Shown: in pieces, positions 54,218-63,688 of the stretch
How the letters are laid out: every line of letters starts with the position of its first letter
Numbering within the stretch: position 1 is the first letter of the stretch
Assembly (NCBI GenBank): GCA_937902995.1
Contig: CALEKY010000109.1
Span: 1 to 64,000, forward strand
DNA length: 64,000 nt
Origin: an uncultured Sinobacteraceae bacterium
GTDB taxonomy: Bacteria > Pseudomonadota > Gammaproteobacteria > Steroidobacterales > Steroidobacteraceae
Direction of reading: 5' to 3'
Program-made: the position numbers and the translations under genes
The notes under the pieces: generated by a model
The model's input: the letters and a program-made list of their open reading frames with translations, nothing else
Databases searched by the model: none
What the model was told of the DNA's origin: nothing

Positions 54218-55974
54218 GCGGCTGCTCCGGACCGTTCGGCCTTCTGGCGTGCCAATTCGACGATGGCGATGAAGGCATCTTCCATCGTGTCTACGACGGC
54301 CCCGCCCGCCGAAGCCTGTGCGCGCACTTCTTCGGGAGTGCCGAGCGCAAGCATCGTGCCGGCATCCTGAATCATGATTCGATCGCAGTATTCGGCTTCT
54401 TCCATGAAGTGCGTCGTGACGACGATGGTCGTGCCCTGTTCGGCGAGCGAGGTAATCCGGCGCCAGAACTCGCGACGTGCCAAAGGATCTGCGCCGCTCG
54501 TCGGCTCGTCGAGAAACAGGATCTGCGGCTCGTGCAGCAAGGCCGCGGCCATGGCGAGTCGCCGCTGGAATCCGCCGGGTAGCGTGCCAGCTGCGTCGGA
54601 TGCATGTTCGCGCAAATCGAAATTCTCGAGCGCCCATTCGACACGCTCGCGTTTACGGGCATTGCGTAGTCCGTAGGCGCCCGCGAAGAACTCCAGGTTT
54701 TCGCGGATCGTCAGATCGCCGTACAGCGAGAACTTTTGTGCGACATAGCCGATGTTCTGCCGCGCTGCCGCGCGTGCCTTGCGAAGATCGACGCCTGCAA
54801 CGTGCAGTTTCCCGCTCGTCGCCGGCAACAATCCGCACAACATACGAAAGGTCGTGGTTTTTCCAGCACCGTTCGGACCGAGCAAACCGAAGACTTCGCC
54901 GCGACGGACGCTGAAGCTGGTGCGATTCACCGCGATGAAGTCACCGAACTTGCGGACGGCGTCGTGTACATCGATGACGATCTCCGGGCCGGCATTGCGT
55001 CGTTCCGGTGCGAGATCGAGCATCGCGGCGGAAGCCGATCGTGTCGATGCTTGCCGGTGCAGCAGCATCATGAGGCCATCTTCGAGACCCGCTTCGACGG
55101 ATTCGAACCCCACATTCGGTAGTTCGATCGGGCGCTGCTCACGTATTACCGCGCGAACCTTTCCGCCGCGAGGTACGGCATCGACGACTTCCGGCGTGTC
55201 GATGAGCGCGGCCTGCAGCGCTCGTGCGGTTTGGGGAATCGTAGAAGTTGCGATGAACGTATGGCCGCGTGCGCCCTGTTTGATTTCATCGGGCGCGCCG
55301 CGCGTGAGCACGCGGCCCTCATGCAGCACGACGACGTGCGAGCAGCGTTCCGCTTCGTCCATGTAAGACGTGCTCACGACGACGGACAGACCGTCGCGTT
55401 CGACGAGATCCACGACGATTTCCCACAGCTCTCGGCGCGACAGCGGATCGACACCGACAGTCGGCTCATCGAGCAGCAACAACTCGGGCGAACGCACGAG
55501 CGTGCATGCAAGTCCGAGCTTCTGTTTCATCCCGCCGGACAGCTTGCCGGCAAGGCGAGTACGGAAAGGTCCTAGCCCCGTCATTTCGAGCAGGCGCGCG
55601 TAACGTTCCGCACGTTGCTCGTGCGAGACGCCGTGCAGATCGGCGTACAGATCGAGGTTTTCCTGCACGCTCAAGTCTTCGTAGAGCCCGAAGCGCTGAG
55701 GCATGTAGCTGATGCGGTCTTGGATCGCCTGCCTCTGCGTTGCGGCATCCATGCCGAGGACGAAGATCGAGCCCTCGTCGGCGCGCATCAGGCACGCGGC
55801 CAAGCGTAAGAGCGTCGTCTTGCCCGCACCGTCGGGACCGACAAGCGCTGTGAGCGCGCCTCGACGCGCTTGGAAGGTAATGTCGTCGAGTGCGAAAACG
55901 ACCGTATCGTCGCGTGCAAAGCGTTTCGTGAGACCGCGTGCCTCGAGAGCGAGAACGGTGTCTGGTTCGGCCAT
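54214..55974 (-). CDS. ybhF: Double ABC ATPase (YbhF-like)
   Basis: ATPase of 586 residues with two nucleotide-binding domains. Domain 1: Walker A GPDGAGKTT, signature LSGGMKQKLGLA, Walker B LLLLDEPTVGVD. Domain 2: Walker A GPNGAGKTT, signature LPGGFQRRLAMA (degenerate first residues), Walker B ILFLDEPTSGAD. The fused pair is the YbhF pattern. It begins 5 bp after the adaptor gene and drives an exporter that, in relatives, handles drugs or cations. Confidence 0.92.
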   Translation of the reverse strand: MAEPDTVLALEARGLTKRFARDDTVVFALDDITFQARRGALTALVGPDGAGKTTLLRLAACLMRADEGSIFVLGMDAATQRQAIQDRISYMPQRFGLYEDLSVQENLDLYADLHGVSHEQRAERYARLLEMTGLGPFRTRLAGKLSGGMKQKLGLACTLVRSPELLLLDEPTVGVDPLSRRELWEIVVDLVERDGLSVVVSTSYMDEAERCSHVVVLHEGRVLTRGAPDEIKQGARGHTFIATSTIPQTARALQAALIDTPEVVDAVPRGGKVRAVIREQRPIELPNVGFESVEAGLEDGLMMLLHRQASTRSASAAMLDLAPERRNAGPEIVIDVHDAVRKFGDFIAVNRTSFSVRRGEVFGLLGPNGAGKTTTFRMLCGLLPATSGKLHVAGVDLRKARAAARQNIGYVAQKFSLYGDLTIRENLEFFAGAYGLRNARKRERVEWALENFDLREHASDAAGTLPGGFQRRLAMAAALLHEPQILFLDEPTSGADPLARREFWRRITSLAEQGTTIVVTTHFMEEAEYCDRIMIQDAGTMLALGTPEEVRAQASAGGAVVDTMEDAFIAIVELARQKAERSGAAA

Positions 55975-55979
55975 GACGC

Positions 55980-57002
55980 TCAATGCGCCGCTGAGGTCGC
56001 GTTCGTCGACGACTCGGACAAATCGATACGAACCGTAGCCGGCATGCCGAGACGGAGAATGTTCTTCGGGTCTTCGACGAACACCCGCACTTCGTAGACG
56101 AGACTGGTCCGCAACTCTTCTGTCTGCACGATCTTCGGCGTGAATTCGGCTGTCGAGGAAATGAACCCGATTCGGCCTGGAAGCGGCTCGTCGCTGCTGT
56201 CGACGTGCACGGTGGCAGGCATGTCGGTTCGGATGCGGCCGAGGTACGCCTCGCCGATGTACGCACGCACCCATTTCGGATGATCGATCGCGATCGACAC
56301 GACGGGTCGGCCCGGCGTTGCGAGCTCGCCGGGCTCCATGAGTCGGTTACGGACGACGCCGTCGGTTGGCGAGATCAGCTCGGCGTCTTTGAGCTGACGC
56401 TCGAGCAGCGCGAGTTCCGCCTGTGCGGCTTCGAGTTGGGCTTGCGCTTGCTCGATGTCTTCTCCTCTGGCTCCCGCCAAGAGCAGTGCGAGCGCCTCGC
56501 GGGCGTTGCGCGCCCGTGCCTCGCTCATTCTCGCGTGCGTCGTCGCCACTTCCAGATCCTGTGCGCTCACCGCCCGTCCCTCGGATGCGGCACTGATCGA
56601 CTTCAGGCGTTCGAGCTGACTGCGGGCATTTTCTGCTTCGGCATCCGCTGCGGCGAGCGCTGCACGGGCTTGCGCGATTTCTTCGGGGCGTGCGCCGTTC
56701 TTGAGCTTCCGTAAAGCCTCGGCCTGTGCGGCCACTTTGGCCTTCGCCTGTTGCACGCGTGGAATCAGCCGGCCGGTCTCCAAGCGCGCGAGCACTTGGC
56801 CGGCGTGCACGCGCGTACCTTCTTCGACCAGCACCTCGGCAATCCGCTCGGCATCGTTGAACGGCAGTTCGACTTGGCGCAGATCCACGTTCCCGTACAA
56901 CACGACCGACTGTGCCTCGCCGTCTTGGCGCGCCCACCAAAAAATCAGCAACGCCAGGAGCAGGACGGCGACCAGGGCGATCGGGAGGATTCTCTTGTTC
57001 AC
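55980..57002 (-). CDS. ybhG: Periplasmic adaptor (HlyD/YbhG-like)
   Basis: Membrane fusion protein of about 340 residues. One N-terminal helix (ILPIALVAVLLLALLIFWWA) anchors it; a lipoyl-like half (GTRVHAGQVLARLETGRL), a long coiled-coil hairpin (about 75-190) and a beta-barrel domain (ISPTDGVVRNRLMEPGELAT) follow. The GTG at 57002 is chosen because it opens at the membrane helix; an ATG at 57038 is possible. First gene of the five-gene export operon. Confidence 0.87.
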   Translation of the reverse strand: MNKRILPIALVAVLLLALLIFWWARQDGEAQSVVLYGNVDLRQVELPFNDAERIAEVLVEEGTRVHAGQVLARLETGRLIPRVQQAKAKVAAQAEALRKLKNGARPEEIAQARAALAAADAEAENARSQLERLKSISAASEGRAVSAQDLEVATTHARMSEARARNAREALALLLAGARGEDIEQAQAQLEAAQAELALLERQLKDAELISPTDGVVRNRLMEPGELATPGRPVVSIAIDHPKWVRAYIGEAYLGRIRTDMPATVHVDSSDEPLPGRIGFISSTAEFTPKIVQTEELRTSLVYEVRVFVEDPKNILRLGMPATVRIDLSESSTNATSAAH

Positions 57003-57245
57003 GTGGGGTGACTCGAGAGAGGCGGCACTCGAACCCATTCTAGGCCGGCATGCGTCGCCCGGGCCTTCCCCCAAGGAGAAATAATTAAACGCGGCGGTGC
57101 GGACGTCGATTCTGCAGATTCGACATTTGCACAGCGTTGTCACTTCTAACGGTTGCGCTGCGTTGCTCGCGGTCTCGTTGGGGGTATAGTTTTCGGCGGG
57201 CGACGTTTACGTATCGCCCACTATTAGAAGATGTAGGTGGGGACC
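57003..57245. promoter_or_regulatory. Divergent promoter region, export operon / secreted protein
   Basis: About 240 bases with an AT-rich patch near 57078-57090 (GAAATAATTAAAC) toward the export operon and GGGGTATAGTTTTC near 57180-57193 toward the rightward gene. No strong palindrome was found. Confidence 0.4.
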
Positions 57246-58349
57246 ATGAAGAACGCATTTGTAGGCTGCGTCGGGGTGACGTTGGCCTTGTTCGGTGCCG
57301 GCGCTTCGGCCGAGTACCGCGTGCCGCGGCTGGCCGATGGCACGCCGGATTTCCAAGGCGTATGGACGAATGCAACGGCGACGCCGCTCGAGCGTGCACC
57401 GGCGCTGGGAACCCGCCGCACGTATACGGCCGAGGAAGTGGCAAAGGTCGAAGGCACCGCGCGTGCACGTGTCGAGAACGACGACAAGCCGACGGATCCG
57501 AACATCAAGATCGGCGCCGCTGCGTCGCTTCCGCCCCTCGGGAATTACAACCAGTTCTGGACGGACCGCGGCTTGACCGTCGCCACCATCAATGGCGAGA
57601 AGCGTTCGTCCATCATCATCGATCCGCCGGACGGGCGCATTCCGCTCCTGCATTCGCAGGTCAAGGCGGGCGTGCGCCGACCCGATGCGGCCGCGTTTGC
57701 TGGCGGCGAATTGGGCGAGGCGTTTACAGGTCCAGAAGGTTTTCCGATCGCGGGACAGTCCGAGGAGATGCCGCGCAACCAGCCGCAGTTCGATTTCGCG
57801 GGCCGGGCCGATCATCCCGAGCAGCGCAGCCTCGGCGAGCGATGCATTCTCGGTTTCGGCTCGACGTCGGGTCCGCCGATGCTGCCGACGATGTACAACA
57901 GCTACTACCAGATCGTGCAGTCGCCGGGGCACGTCATGATCCTGGTCGAGATGGTGCACGATGCACGCATCATTCGGATCAACGGCAAGCCGCTGCCGAA
58001 GAGCATCAAGAAATGGATGGGCGATTCCGTCGGTCGCTGGGAAGGCGACACGCTCGTCGTGACGACCACGAATTTCCGCTCGGAGCAGAGCTTCCGCGGC
58101 TCGTCGGAGCACGCAGTGATCACCGAGCGCTTCACGCGCGTCTCGGACGATCAGATCAACTATCGTTTCACGGTCGACGATCCCACGGCCTTTACCGCGA
58201 GCTTCACGGGCGAGCTGCCGTTCACGCGTGTGGATGCCAACGTCTATGAATATGCGTGCCACGAGGGCAACTATGCGTTGCCCGGCATCCTCGCGGGTGC
58301 CCGTGCCGCGGAAGAGAAGGCGGCTCGCGAAGGCAAGCAACCCCTCTAA
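57246..58349 (+). CDS. Secreted protein of unknown function (DFQGVW family)
   Basis: Protein of 367 residues with a signal peptide ending AGASAEY. It belongs to a widespread but uncharacterised secreted family recognised by TPDFQGVWTN near the N-terminus and GRWEGDTLVVTTTNF in the C-terminal half; I know of no assigned activity. The beta-rich C-domain (DQINYRFTVDDPTAFTASF) suggests a binding or hydrolase-like fold. AGGTGGGG precedes the ATG at 57246. A strong terminator follows, so it is monocistronic. Confidence 0.8.
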   Translation: MKNAFVGCVGVTLALFGAGASAEYRVPRLADGTPDFQGVWTNATATPLERAPALGTRRTYTAEEVAKVEGTARARVENDDKPTDPNIKIGAAASLPPLGNYNQFWTDRGLTVATINGEKRSSIIIDPPDGRIPLLHSQVKAGVRRPDAAAFAGGELGEAFTGPEGFPIAGQSEEMPRNQPQFDFAGRADHPEQRSLGERCILGFGSTSGPPMLPTMYNSYYQIVQSPGHVMILVEMVHDARIIRINGKPLPKSIKKWMGDSVGRWEGDTLVVTTTNFRSEQSFRGSSEHAVITERFTRVSDDQINYRFTVDDPTAFTASFTGELPFTRVDANVYEYACHEGNYALPGILAGARAAEEKAAREGKQPL

Positions 58350-58370
58350 CCGAGCTCGATAGACCGTCGT

Positions 58371-58400
58371 GCGGCCGCCTCATGGCGGCCGCGCTTTTTT
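58371..58400 (+). terminator. Rho-independent terminator
   Basis: GCGGCCGCC and its exact complement around TCAT, then GC and a run of six T. It closes the preceding secreted-protein gene. Confidence 0.93.
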
Positions 58401-58576
58401 GGGGCACCGAGTTTCGCCTCGCAGACCGATGCGGGCATTTCGTTCGCTGCATTTTTCAATGCTTCCCTGCTGGACGTTTGCCCGCTATTGGTGGCATCGT
58501 CTCATGGCAATTCATCGGTAAGTAACGACGCTCCGCCGGCGGCGGCAGCGTTCGAATTCGGCAAGAGGGGGTTTCA

Positions 58577-59875
58577 ATGCGCTTCAATCCGACCGGCGCG
58601 TTTGCGCGCGGTTTCGTTCTCCTAGTTGCAATCGTCGTCTCCGGCGTTGCCGGCGCGCGCAACGATGTGCCGCGCATCAAGGCCGAGCGCGTCGGCATGT
58701 CGACTCAGCGCTTGGCGCTGATGACGGACAAGATGCAGGAGGTGGTCGACCAGGGGAAAGTGTCCGGCGTCGTCACGCTCGTGGCACGACACGGCAAGGT
58801 CGTGCATCTCGATGCAGTCGGCAAACAAGACATCGAGGCCGACAAGCCCATGAGGACCGACTCGATCTTCCGCATCTACTCGATGACGAAGCCCGTCACC
58901 GCCGTTGCGATGATGATCCTGTTCGAGCAAGGCAAGTGGCAGCTCAACGATCCGGTCGCGAAGTTCATCCCGGAGTTCAAGGATCTCAAGGTGTACGCGG
59001 GCACGGATGCGGAGGGCAAACCGATCCTCGAGCCGCAGAAGCATCCGATGACGATGCGCGAGCTGATGTCCCACACCGCCGGCTTCACGTACGGATTCTT
59101 CAGCAACTCGCCCGTCGACAAGATGCAGCTCCAGGCCAACGTGCTGGACAACAACATCACGCTGGAGGAGATGATTCGACGCGTCGCGAAGCTGCCGTTG
59201 GCGTCGCAGCCGGGCGCGCGTTGGCACTACAGCATTGCCGTCGACATTCAGGGCTACATCGTCGAGAAGCTCTCGGGCATGCCGTTCGATGAGTTCCTCG
59301 CGAAACACATTTTCGAGCCGCTCAAGATGGTCGACACCGGCTTCTATGTACCGCAGGAGAAGCTGCACCGCCTCGCGCAGGTCTACAACGTCGATCAGAA
59401 CGGCAAGCTCCGAGTCGAGAACGGCGGTTTCAATCGCGATTACTCGAAGCGTCCGGCCTTGCTGTCGGGCGGCGGCGGCCTCGTGTCGACGGCCGCGGAC
59501 TATTTCCGCTTCTGCCAGATGCTGTTGAACGGCGGCACGCTCGATGGCGTGCGCATTCTTTCGCCGCTCACCGTCGAGCTCATGCGCACGAACGCGATCG
59601 GCGACTTGTACGCAGGGCTCGGCGGACCGGGCGTCAAGTTCGGCTTGGGATTCGCGATCACGGCCGATCCGATGGCGAGCGGCGGCTACTACGGCGAAGG
59701 CACCTATTGGTGGGGCGGTGCGGCCGGCACCTGGTTCTGGATCGATCCCGTCCGCGATCTCATCGTCATCGGCATGATCCAGCACCTCGGCGCATCGTCG
59801 GCCAACGCAGCCGGCATGCCGGATCTGCGCGGGCTGTCGCGTTCGATCGCGTACTCGGCAATCGTCGACGAGTGA
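58577..59875 (+). CDS. Beta-lactamase-fold serine hydrolase (class C/EstB-like)
   Basis: Exported hydrolase of 432 residues with a signal peptide ending SGVAGA. The catalytic SxxK is SMTK (S102, K105), the second motif is YSI (Y218), and the third-motif region is WWGGAAGTWFWID in place of the KTG/HxG box. This pattern fits esterases and D-aminopeptidase-like enzymes rather than true beta-lactamases. Monocistronic, 200 bp after a terminator. Confidence 0.88.
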   Translation: MRFNPTGAFARGFVLLVAIVVSGVAGARNDVPRIKAERVGMSTQRLALMTDKMQEVVDQGKVSGVVTLVARHGKVVHLDAVGKQDIEADKPMRTDSIFRIYSMTKPVTAVAMMILFEQGKWQLNDPVAKFIPEFKDLKVYAGTDAEGKPILEPQKHPMTMRELMSHTAGFTYGFFSNSPVDKMQLQANVLDNNITLEEMIRRVAKLPLASQPGARWHYSIAVDIQGYIVEKLSGMPFDEFLAKHIFEPLKMVDTGFYVPQEKLHRLAQVYNVDQNGKLRVENGGFNRDYSKRPALLSGGGGLVSTAADYFRFCQMLLNGGTLDGVRILSPLTVELMRTNAIGDLYAGLGGPGVKFGLGFAITADPMASGGYYGEGTYWWGGAAGTWFWIDPVRDLIVIGMIQHLGASSANAAGMPDLRGLSRSIAYSAIVDE

Positions 59876-59965
59876 TCGATCGGTCTGTGCGCGCTGTCGC
59901 GCGCTGAAGGCAGGACGCCGGGCTGTTCGCGAGGCATGGACCTCGCGAACAGCCGAGCCTTACGA

Positions 59966-61096
59966 TTACTTCTTCTTCACGTATTTCGCGAGCTTCCGCG
60001 GTCCGACTTCGGCGCCGTAGACATTGCCGGCTGCATCCACTGCGACGCCTTCAGCGACCCAGGTGCCGGCACCGCAAGTCGGCGGATTGCCTGGCTGAGT
60101 GCCGCGCGGGCACGTCGGTAGCGGATCCGGGATGAATGCCGTGACCTTGCCGTCCGTGACGCTGCCGATACGAATGCCGCGTATCCAATCGCCGTGTGCC
60201 GGATTGATGCTGCCCGACTCGGAATCCGCCGAATACAGCACGTCGTGCTGGTCGATATAGAGCCCGCTCGGACGGCTGAACTGATACCACTCGGCGATCT
60301 GATTCATGTCCTTGTCGAAGACCAGCACGCGGTTGTTCGAACGGTCGCCGACATAGAGATTGCCTTTCGAATCCATCGCCAACGCGTGCGGCTGGTTGAA
60401 TTGCAACGGGCCGCTGCCGCGCGTGCCCCACGCCTGAATGAACTTGCCGTCCTTCGAGAATTTGACGATGCGATCGTTCTGATTCTGACCGTGGCCTTCG
60501 GCAATGAAGATCTCGCCCTTGTCGTTCGTGATCACATCGTTCGGCTGCCAGCAGCACTCCGTCGGTCCAGTGGCGCCGCCCGGCTTACCGATTGTCATCA
60601 GAAGCTCGCCCGTCGGGCTGAACTTGAAGACTTGATGGCCTTTGGTCGCTTCCGGACTCGGTCCGGTCATTGTTGGCCGCGGAGTGCCGGGAGGCAGCTG
60701 CGGACGCGGCGCGTTGTCTTGACCGTCGGTGACCCAGACATTGCCGTCGCTGTCGACGTGAATGCCGTGGGGAAAGATCATCAGGCCCTTGCCGAAGCTA
60801 CGGACGAGATTGCCGTGCTCGTCGAAGAGCAGAATCGGATCGACGTCGGGCGCATTCAGGCACGAATTCGCACCGCAGCGTTCCGCAACCCAGATCGACT
60901 TGCCGTCTTTGTCGATATCGACAGCGCTCGTGGAACCCCACGTGCGGCCCGGCGGCATCTTGAAGAAATCGTCGATGCGCTCGTACGGATTCGGGGCGTC
61001 GTTGACCGGCGCCATATTCGAGTCAGCGAGCGCTTGAGCTTGCCAGCCGAGCGCACACAGCGCCGCGGCGAGCTTCAGTCGGCCGATTGGAGTCAT
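59966..61096 (-). CDS. Secreted NHL-repeat beta-propeller protein
   Basis: Protein of 376 residues with a signal peptide ending QALAD. Six NHL-like repeats are visible (for example FPHGIHVDSDGNVWVTDGQD, FNQPHALAMDSKGNLYVGDR, PSGLYIDQHDVLYSADSESG). Several cysteines (GANSCL, ECCWQP, CPRGTQPGNPPTCG) may form disulfides. Related proteins include the lyase domain of peptidylglycine monooxygenase, but no such activity can be assigned. The ATG at 61096 follows GGGGGGAT. Confidence 0.85.
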   Translation of the reverse strand: MTPIGRLKLAAALCALGWQAQALADSNMAPVNDAPNPYERIDDFFKMPPGRTWGSTSAVDIDKDGKSIWVAERCGANSCLNAPDVDPILLFDEHGNLVRSFGKGLMIFPHGIHVDSDGNVWVTDGQDNAPRPQLPPGTPRPTMTGPSPEATKGHQVFKFSPTGELLMTIGKPGGATGPTECCWQPNDVITNDKGEIFIAEGHGQNQNDRIVKFSKDGKFIQAWGTRGSGPLQFNQPHALAMDSKGNLYVGDRSNNRVLVFDKDMNQIAEWYQFSRPSGLYIDQHDVLYSADSESGSINPAHGDWIRGIRIGSVTDGKVTAFIPDPLPTCPRGTQPGNPPTCGAGTWVAEGVAVDAAGNVYGAEVGPRKLAKYVKKK

Positions 61097-61366
61097 GTGA
61101 CGATCCCCCCTGAGCATTTGTCAAGAAATGTTGCTGCGACAACGGGCCGATGATCGGCGCAGCCTCGAATTGTCGGCTGACGGGACTGTGTTCGAGGAAA
61201 GGATTGGAGTCAACTCTGGGGCTGAAGACTGAAGACTGAAGGCGAAGGCGAAGGCGAAGGCAAGAGCATGCTTCGGAAGCTCGCGTCGCATGTGCGTTCG
61301 ACTGCAGCGCGGTTCTAGAGGAGACTTGCATGCTGTGCGCCTTATCTACAGCCTGGAGGAGCAGCA
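61097..61366. other. Divergent intergenic region with GAAGGC word repeat
   Basis: About 270 bases between the NHL and GST genes. It contains the word run at 61221-61262 and the GGAGGA site of the GST gene (61355-61360). No gene seen. Confidence 0.5.
61221..61262. repeat. GAAGACT/GAAGGC short tandem words
   Basis: CTGAAGACTGAAGACTGAAG followed by four GGCGAA/GGCAAG words. Same style as the other intergenic word repeats in the window but with a different word. Confidence 0.65.
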
Positions 61367-61999
61367 GTGCTCGAAGTGCATCACTTGAACAACTCGCGTT
61401 CGCAACGTGTGCTGTGGCTCCTCGAGGAGCTCGGGCTCGATTACACGATCGTCCGTTACGAACGCGAGCCGACGATGTTCGCGCCAGCATCGCTGCAGAC
61501 GATTCATCCGCTCGGCAAGTCGCCGGTCGTTCGCGATGGGGAACGCGTGATTGCCGAGTCCGGCGCCATCATCGAGTACCTGCTCGCGCAATATGGACAG
61601 GGCAAGCTCGCACTCGAACCAACTGCGCCGTCCTATTGGCAGTTCCGCTATTGGATGCATTACGCGGAAGGCTCGCTCATGCCGCAGCTCTTGCTGAAGG
61701 TGTACATGGCCAGAATCGGCGAAGCGGCAACGCGTCTGGCCGAGCGCGTCGAGTCGCAAGTGAGCTTGCATCTCGGCTTCGTCGAGCAGCAGCTCGGCGA
61801 TGCAGAGTATCTCGCGGGCGAGGCATTCACGGCTGCCGATATTCAGATGAGCTTTCCGCTGGAGGTCGCGGCGGCGCAGCGCCTACTGAACGATCGATAT
61901 CCACGTCTACGCGCATGGCTGCAGCGCGTGCACGCGCGTCCTGCCTATCATCGCGCGCTCGAGAAGGGTGGAAAGTACGATTACGCTCGCGACTCGTGA
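61367..61999 (+). CDS. Glutathione S-transferase
   Basis: GST of 210 residues. The N-domain begins MLEVHHLNNSRSQRVLWLLE and has LGKSPVVRDGERVIAESGAI (GSH-binding ES at 65-66 approx.); the C-domain has AGEAFTAADIQMSFPLEVA. The GTG start has GGAGGA six bases upstream. The C-terminal ARDS and stop are encoded by the repeat word CGCGACTCGTGA. Similar to the GST gene at 48.9 kb only at family level. Confidence 0.9.
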   Translation: MLEVHHLNNSRSQRVLWLLEELGLDYTIVRYEREPTMFAPASLQTIHPLGKSPVVRDGERVIAESGAIIEYLLAQYGQGKLALEPTAPSYWQFRYWMHYAEGSLMPQLLLKVYMARIGEAATRLAERVESQVSLHLGFVEQQLGDAEYLAGEAFTAADIQMSFPLEVAAAQRLLNDRYPRLRAWLQRVHARPAYHRALEKGGKYDYARDS

Positions 62000-62054
62000 A
62001 TCGTTTTGCTATTCACGAAAACGACACGAACCCCGCATCACGAGGAGGTCGACG

Positions 62055-62411
62055 ATGAGCATCATTTTGTCTTGGCTAATTCTTTCATTTGCCGTCTGGG
62101 TGACGGACGCCGTACTGCCGGGCTTTCATGTCAAGAGCGCAAAGAGCGCTTTGCTCGTGGCGGCCATTTTCGGCGTTCTGAACTTCCTGCTCGGCTGGCT
62201 GTTCTTCGCTGTCTTCACCGTTCTGACGCTCGGGTTGGCATGGTTGCTCGCGTTCATTACGCGCTGGATCATCAACGCCATCCTGCTCGTCATCACCGAC
62301 AAGCTCACCGATCACTTGAAGATCGACAGCTTCGGCTGGGCGCTCGCTGGCGCGTTCGTCATGTCGCTCGTGGGCACGTTTGGGGAGTGGGTAGTGCGGA
62401 GCGTGTTTTGA
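62055..62411 (+). CDS. Small four-helix membrane protein (phage-holin-like family 4)
   Basis: Protein of 118 residues with four hydrophobic helices, in the widespread bacterial YvlD/holin-like family (not a phage gene). Motifs: WVTDAVLPGFHVKSAKSALL, FGVLNFLLGWLFFAVFTVLT, and NAILLVITDKLTD. GAGGAGG lies before the ATG at 62055. Function poorly known; envelope stress links are reported for relatives. Confidence 0.85.
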   Translation: MSIILSWLILSFAVWVTDAVLPGFHVKSAKSALLVAAIFGVLNFLLGWLFFAVFTVLTLGLAWLLAFITRWIINAILLVITDKLTDHLKIDSFGWALAGAFVMSLVGTFGEWVVRSVF

Positions 62412-62436
62412 TCCGCGCTGCGTTCGCAGCGCGGAT
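62411..62436. terminator. Hairpin overlapping the holin-like stop codon
   Basis: ATCCGCGCTGCG and its exact complement around TT (12-bp stem). The first base belongs to the stop codon. No T run follows. Confidence 0.6.
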
Positions 62437-62560
62437 GGCTACAGGCTACAGGCGGCGGTAAGAGGGAAGCGCTTCGCGCCGGCGCGGCCTGAGGTGTTGC
62501 TCGTGAGTCGTGAGTGGTGAGTCGCAAGGCGCGCGTCCGCGCGCCCTTCCTACAGCCTAC
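62437..62560. repeat. Dispersed intergenic word repeat, copy 4 (inverted)
   Basis: GGCTACAGGCTACAGG, a G-rich stretch, then GTGAGTCGTGAGTGGTGAGT (inverse of the ACTCACGACTCAC words), a GCGCGCGTCCGCGCGC palindrome and CCTACAGCCTACAACC. Inverted, the order matches copies 1 and 2. Confidence 0.72.
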
Positions 62561-62573
62561 AACCTAATGTCTC

Positions 62574-62599
62574 GGCGGATTTCAAACCTGAAATCCGCC
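62574..62599. terminator. Hairpin at the 3' end of the yeiH-like gene
   Basis: GGCGGATTTCA and its exact complement around AACC (11-bp stem); it overlaps the stop codon of the leftward gene. No T run on either side. Confidence 0.6.
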
Positions 62600-63688
62600 G
62601 AACAGCACCGATGCAATCACCAGCGCCACTGCGAGGTTGAATACGGTCGCCGTGCCGAACACCAGGACCGGTCGCCAGCCTTCGGCGAGCAGCTTCGTGA
62701 CACGGAATTCGAGCCCGATGCTGACGAAGGCGAGAATGAGGAAATAGGCGCGCAGTGTATTCGCCGCGCCGATGGCGGCGCTCGAACCGCCGGATTGGAG
62801 GAACAAGGTCGCAATGACCGAGGCGAGGATGAAGCCGATGACGAACTTCGGAAACCGCGCCCACAGGTCTCTGCCGACGCCTTTCGTCGCTTCCTTGTTC
62901 TTCTCTACGTACAACGCGAAGTACACGGTGAGCGCAACCGCGACGACGCCCATCAACACGTTCTGCGCCGCTTTGACGATCGCTGCGATCTGCAGCGCTT
63001 GTTCGCCGACGATGGCGCCCGCTGCGGCAACGGCGGCCGTCGTATCGATATTGCCGCCGATCCATGCGCCCGCAACCGGCTCGCTCAAGCCCAGCGTTTC
63101 GGCCAGCCAGGGCAGAATGAAAATCGAAGGCAGCGCGAACAGAATCACGAGCGTTGCCGTATAGGCGATCTGTTCGCGTGTCGCACGTACTGCGCCGGCC
63201 GCGGCGATTGCAGCGCTAACGCCGCAGATCGCGACCGATGAGGCAAGCAGCGCACGCAGCGTCTCGCCGATCTTCAATCGACCGGCAAGCCACCACGTGA
63301 AGAAGAACACGGCAGTCACCAGAAGGAGCGCCTGCAACACGCCGCGGCTTCCCGCTTTCGCGATGACGTGCAAATGAATCGAAGCGCCGAGCAAGACGAG
63401 GCCGGTCTTGATGAAGAATTCGGTCTTGAAAGCCGCTGCGACTTTCTCGCGGATGCCGAGCAGGCCGATGACGCCGCTGCCGAGCAGTCCGAGCGCGATC
63501 GCATAGACCGGATACTCGACGGACTTGAGCCATACCCAATCGAACCAGGTGGGCAGGTTCTTTTCGAGATAGCGCGTGACCCAACCCAAACCGAGCACGA
63601 ACGCCAAGCCCACGCCGGTCCAGGCCAGCGAGCCTTTGGCAGGGCGGTCGATGCCTGATTGCTCGAGTGCTGCCGATTCGGTAGCCAT
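62582..63688 (-). CDS. yeiH: YeiH/UPF0324 family membrane protein (putative sulfate exporter)
   Basis: Inner-membrane protein of 368 residues with about ten helices. Family motifs are LVLLGASIHLHVIAKAG, SSVAICGVSAAIAAAGAVRA and GAWIGGNIDTTAAVAAAGAI; FVSIGLEFRVTKL lies near the C-terminus. The exporter role is only a family annotation. The start ATG at 63688 overlaps the stop of a 52-residue membrane ORF by one base. Confidence 0.9.
   Translation of the reverse strand: MATESAALEQSGIDRPAKGSLAWTGVGLAFVLGLGWVTRYLEKNLPTWFDWVWLKSVEYPVYAIALGLLGSGVIGLLGIREKVAAAFKTEFFIKTGLVLLGASIHLHVIAKAGSRGVLQALLLVTAVFFFTWWLAGRLKIGETLRALLASSVAICGVSAAIAAAGAVRATREQIAYTATLVILFALPSIFILPWLAETLGLSEPVAGAWIGGNIDTTAAVAAAGAIVGEQALQIAAIVKAAQNVLMGVVAVALTVYFALYVEKNKEATKGVGRDLWARFPKFVIGFILASVIATLFLQSGGSSAAIGAANTLRAYFLILAFVSIGLEFRVTKLLAEGWRPVLVFGTATVFNLAVALVIASVLFGGFQV

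Noticed and set aside
61090..61140. TTGACA as a -35 box for the NHL gene
   Set aside because: On the minus strand it lies too close to the ATG to leave room for a -10 box and leader.
62055..62411. Prophage remnant, because of the holin-like annotation
   Set aside because: The four-helix family is common in bacterial chromosomes and no other phage gene is nearby.
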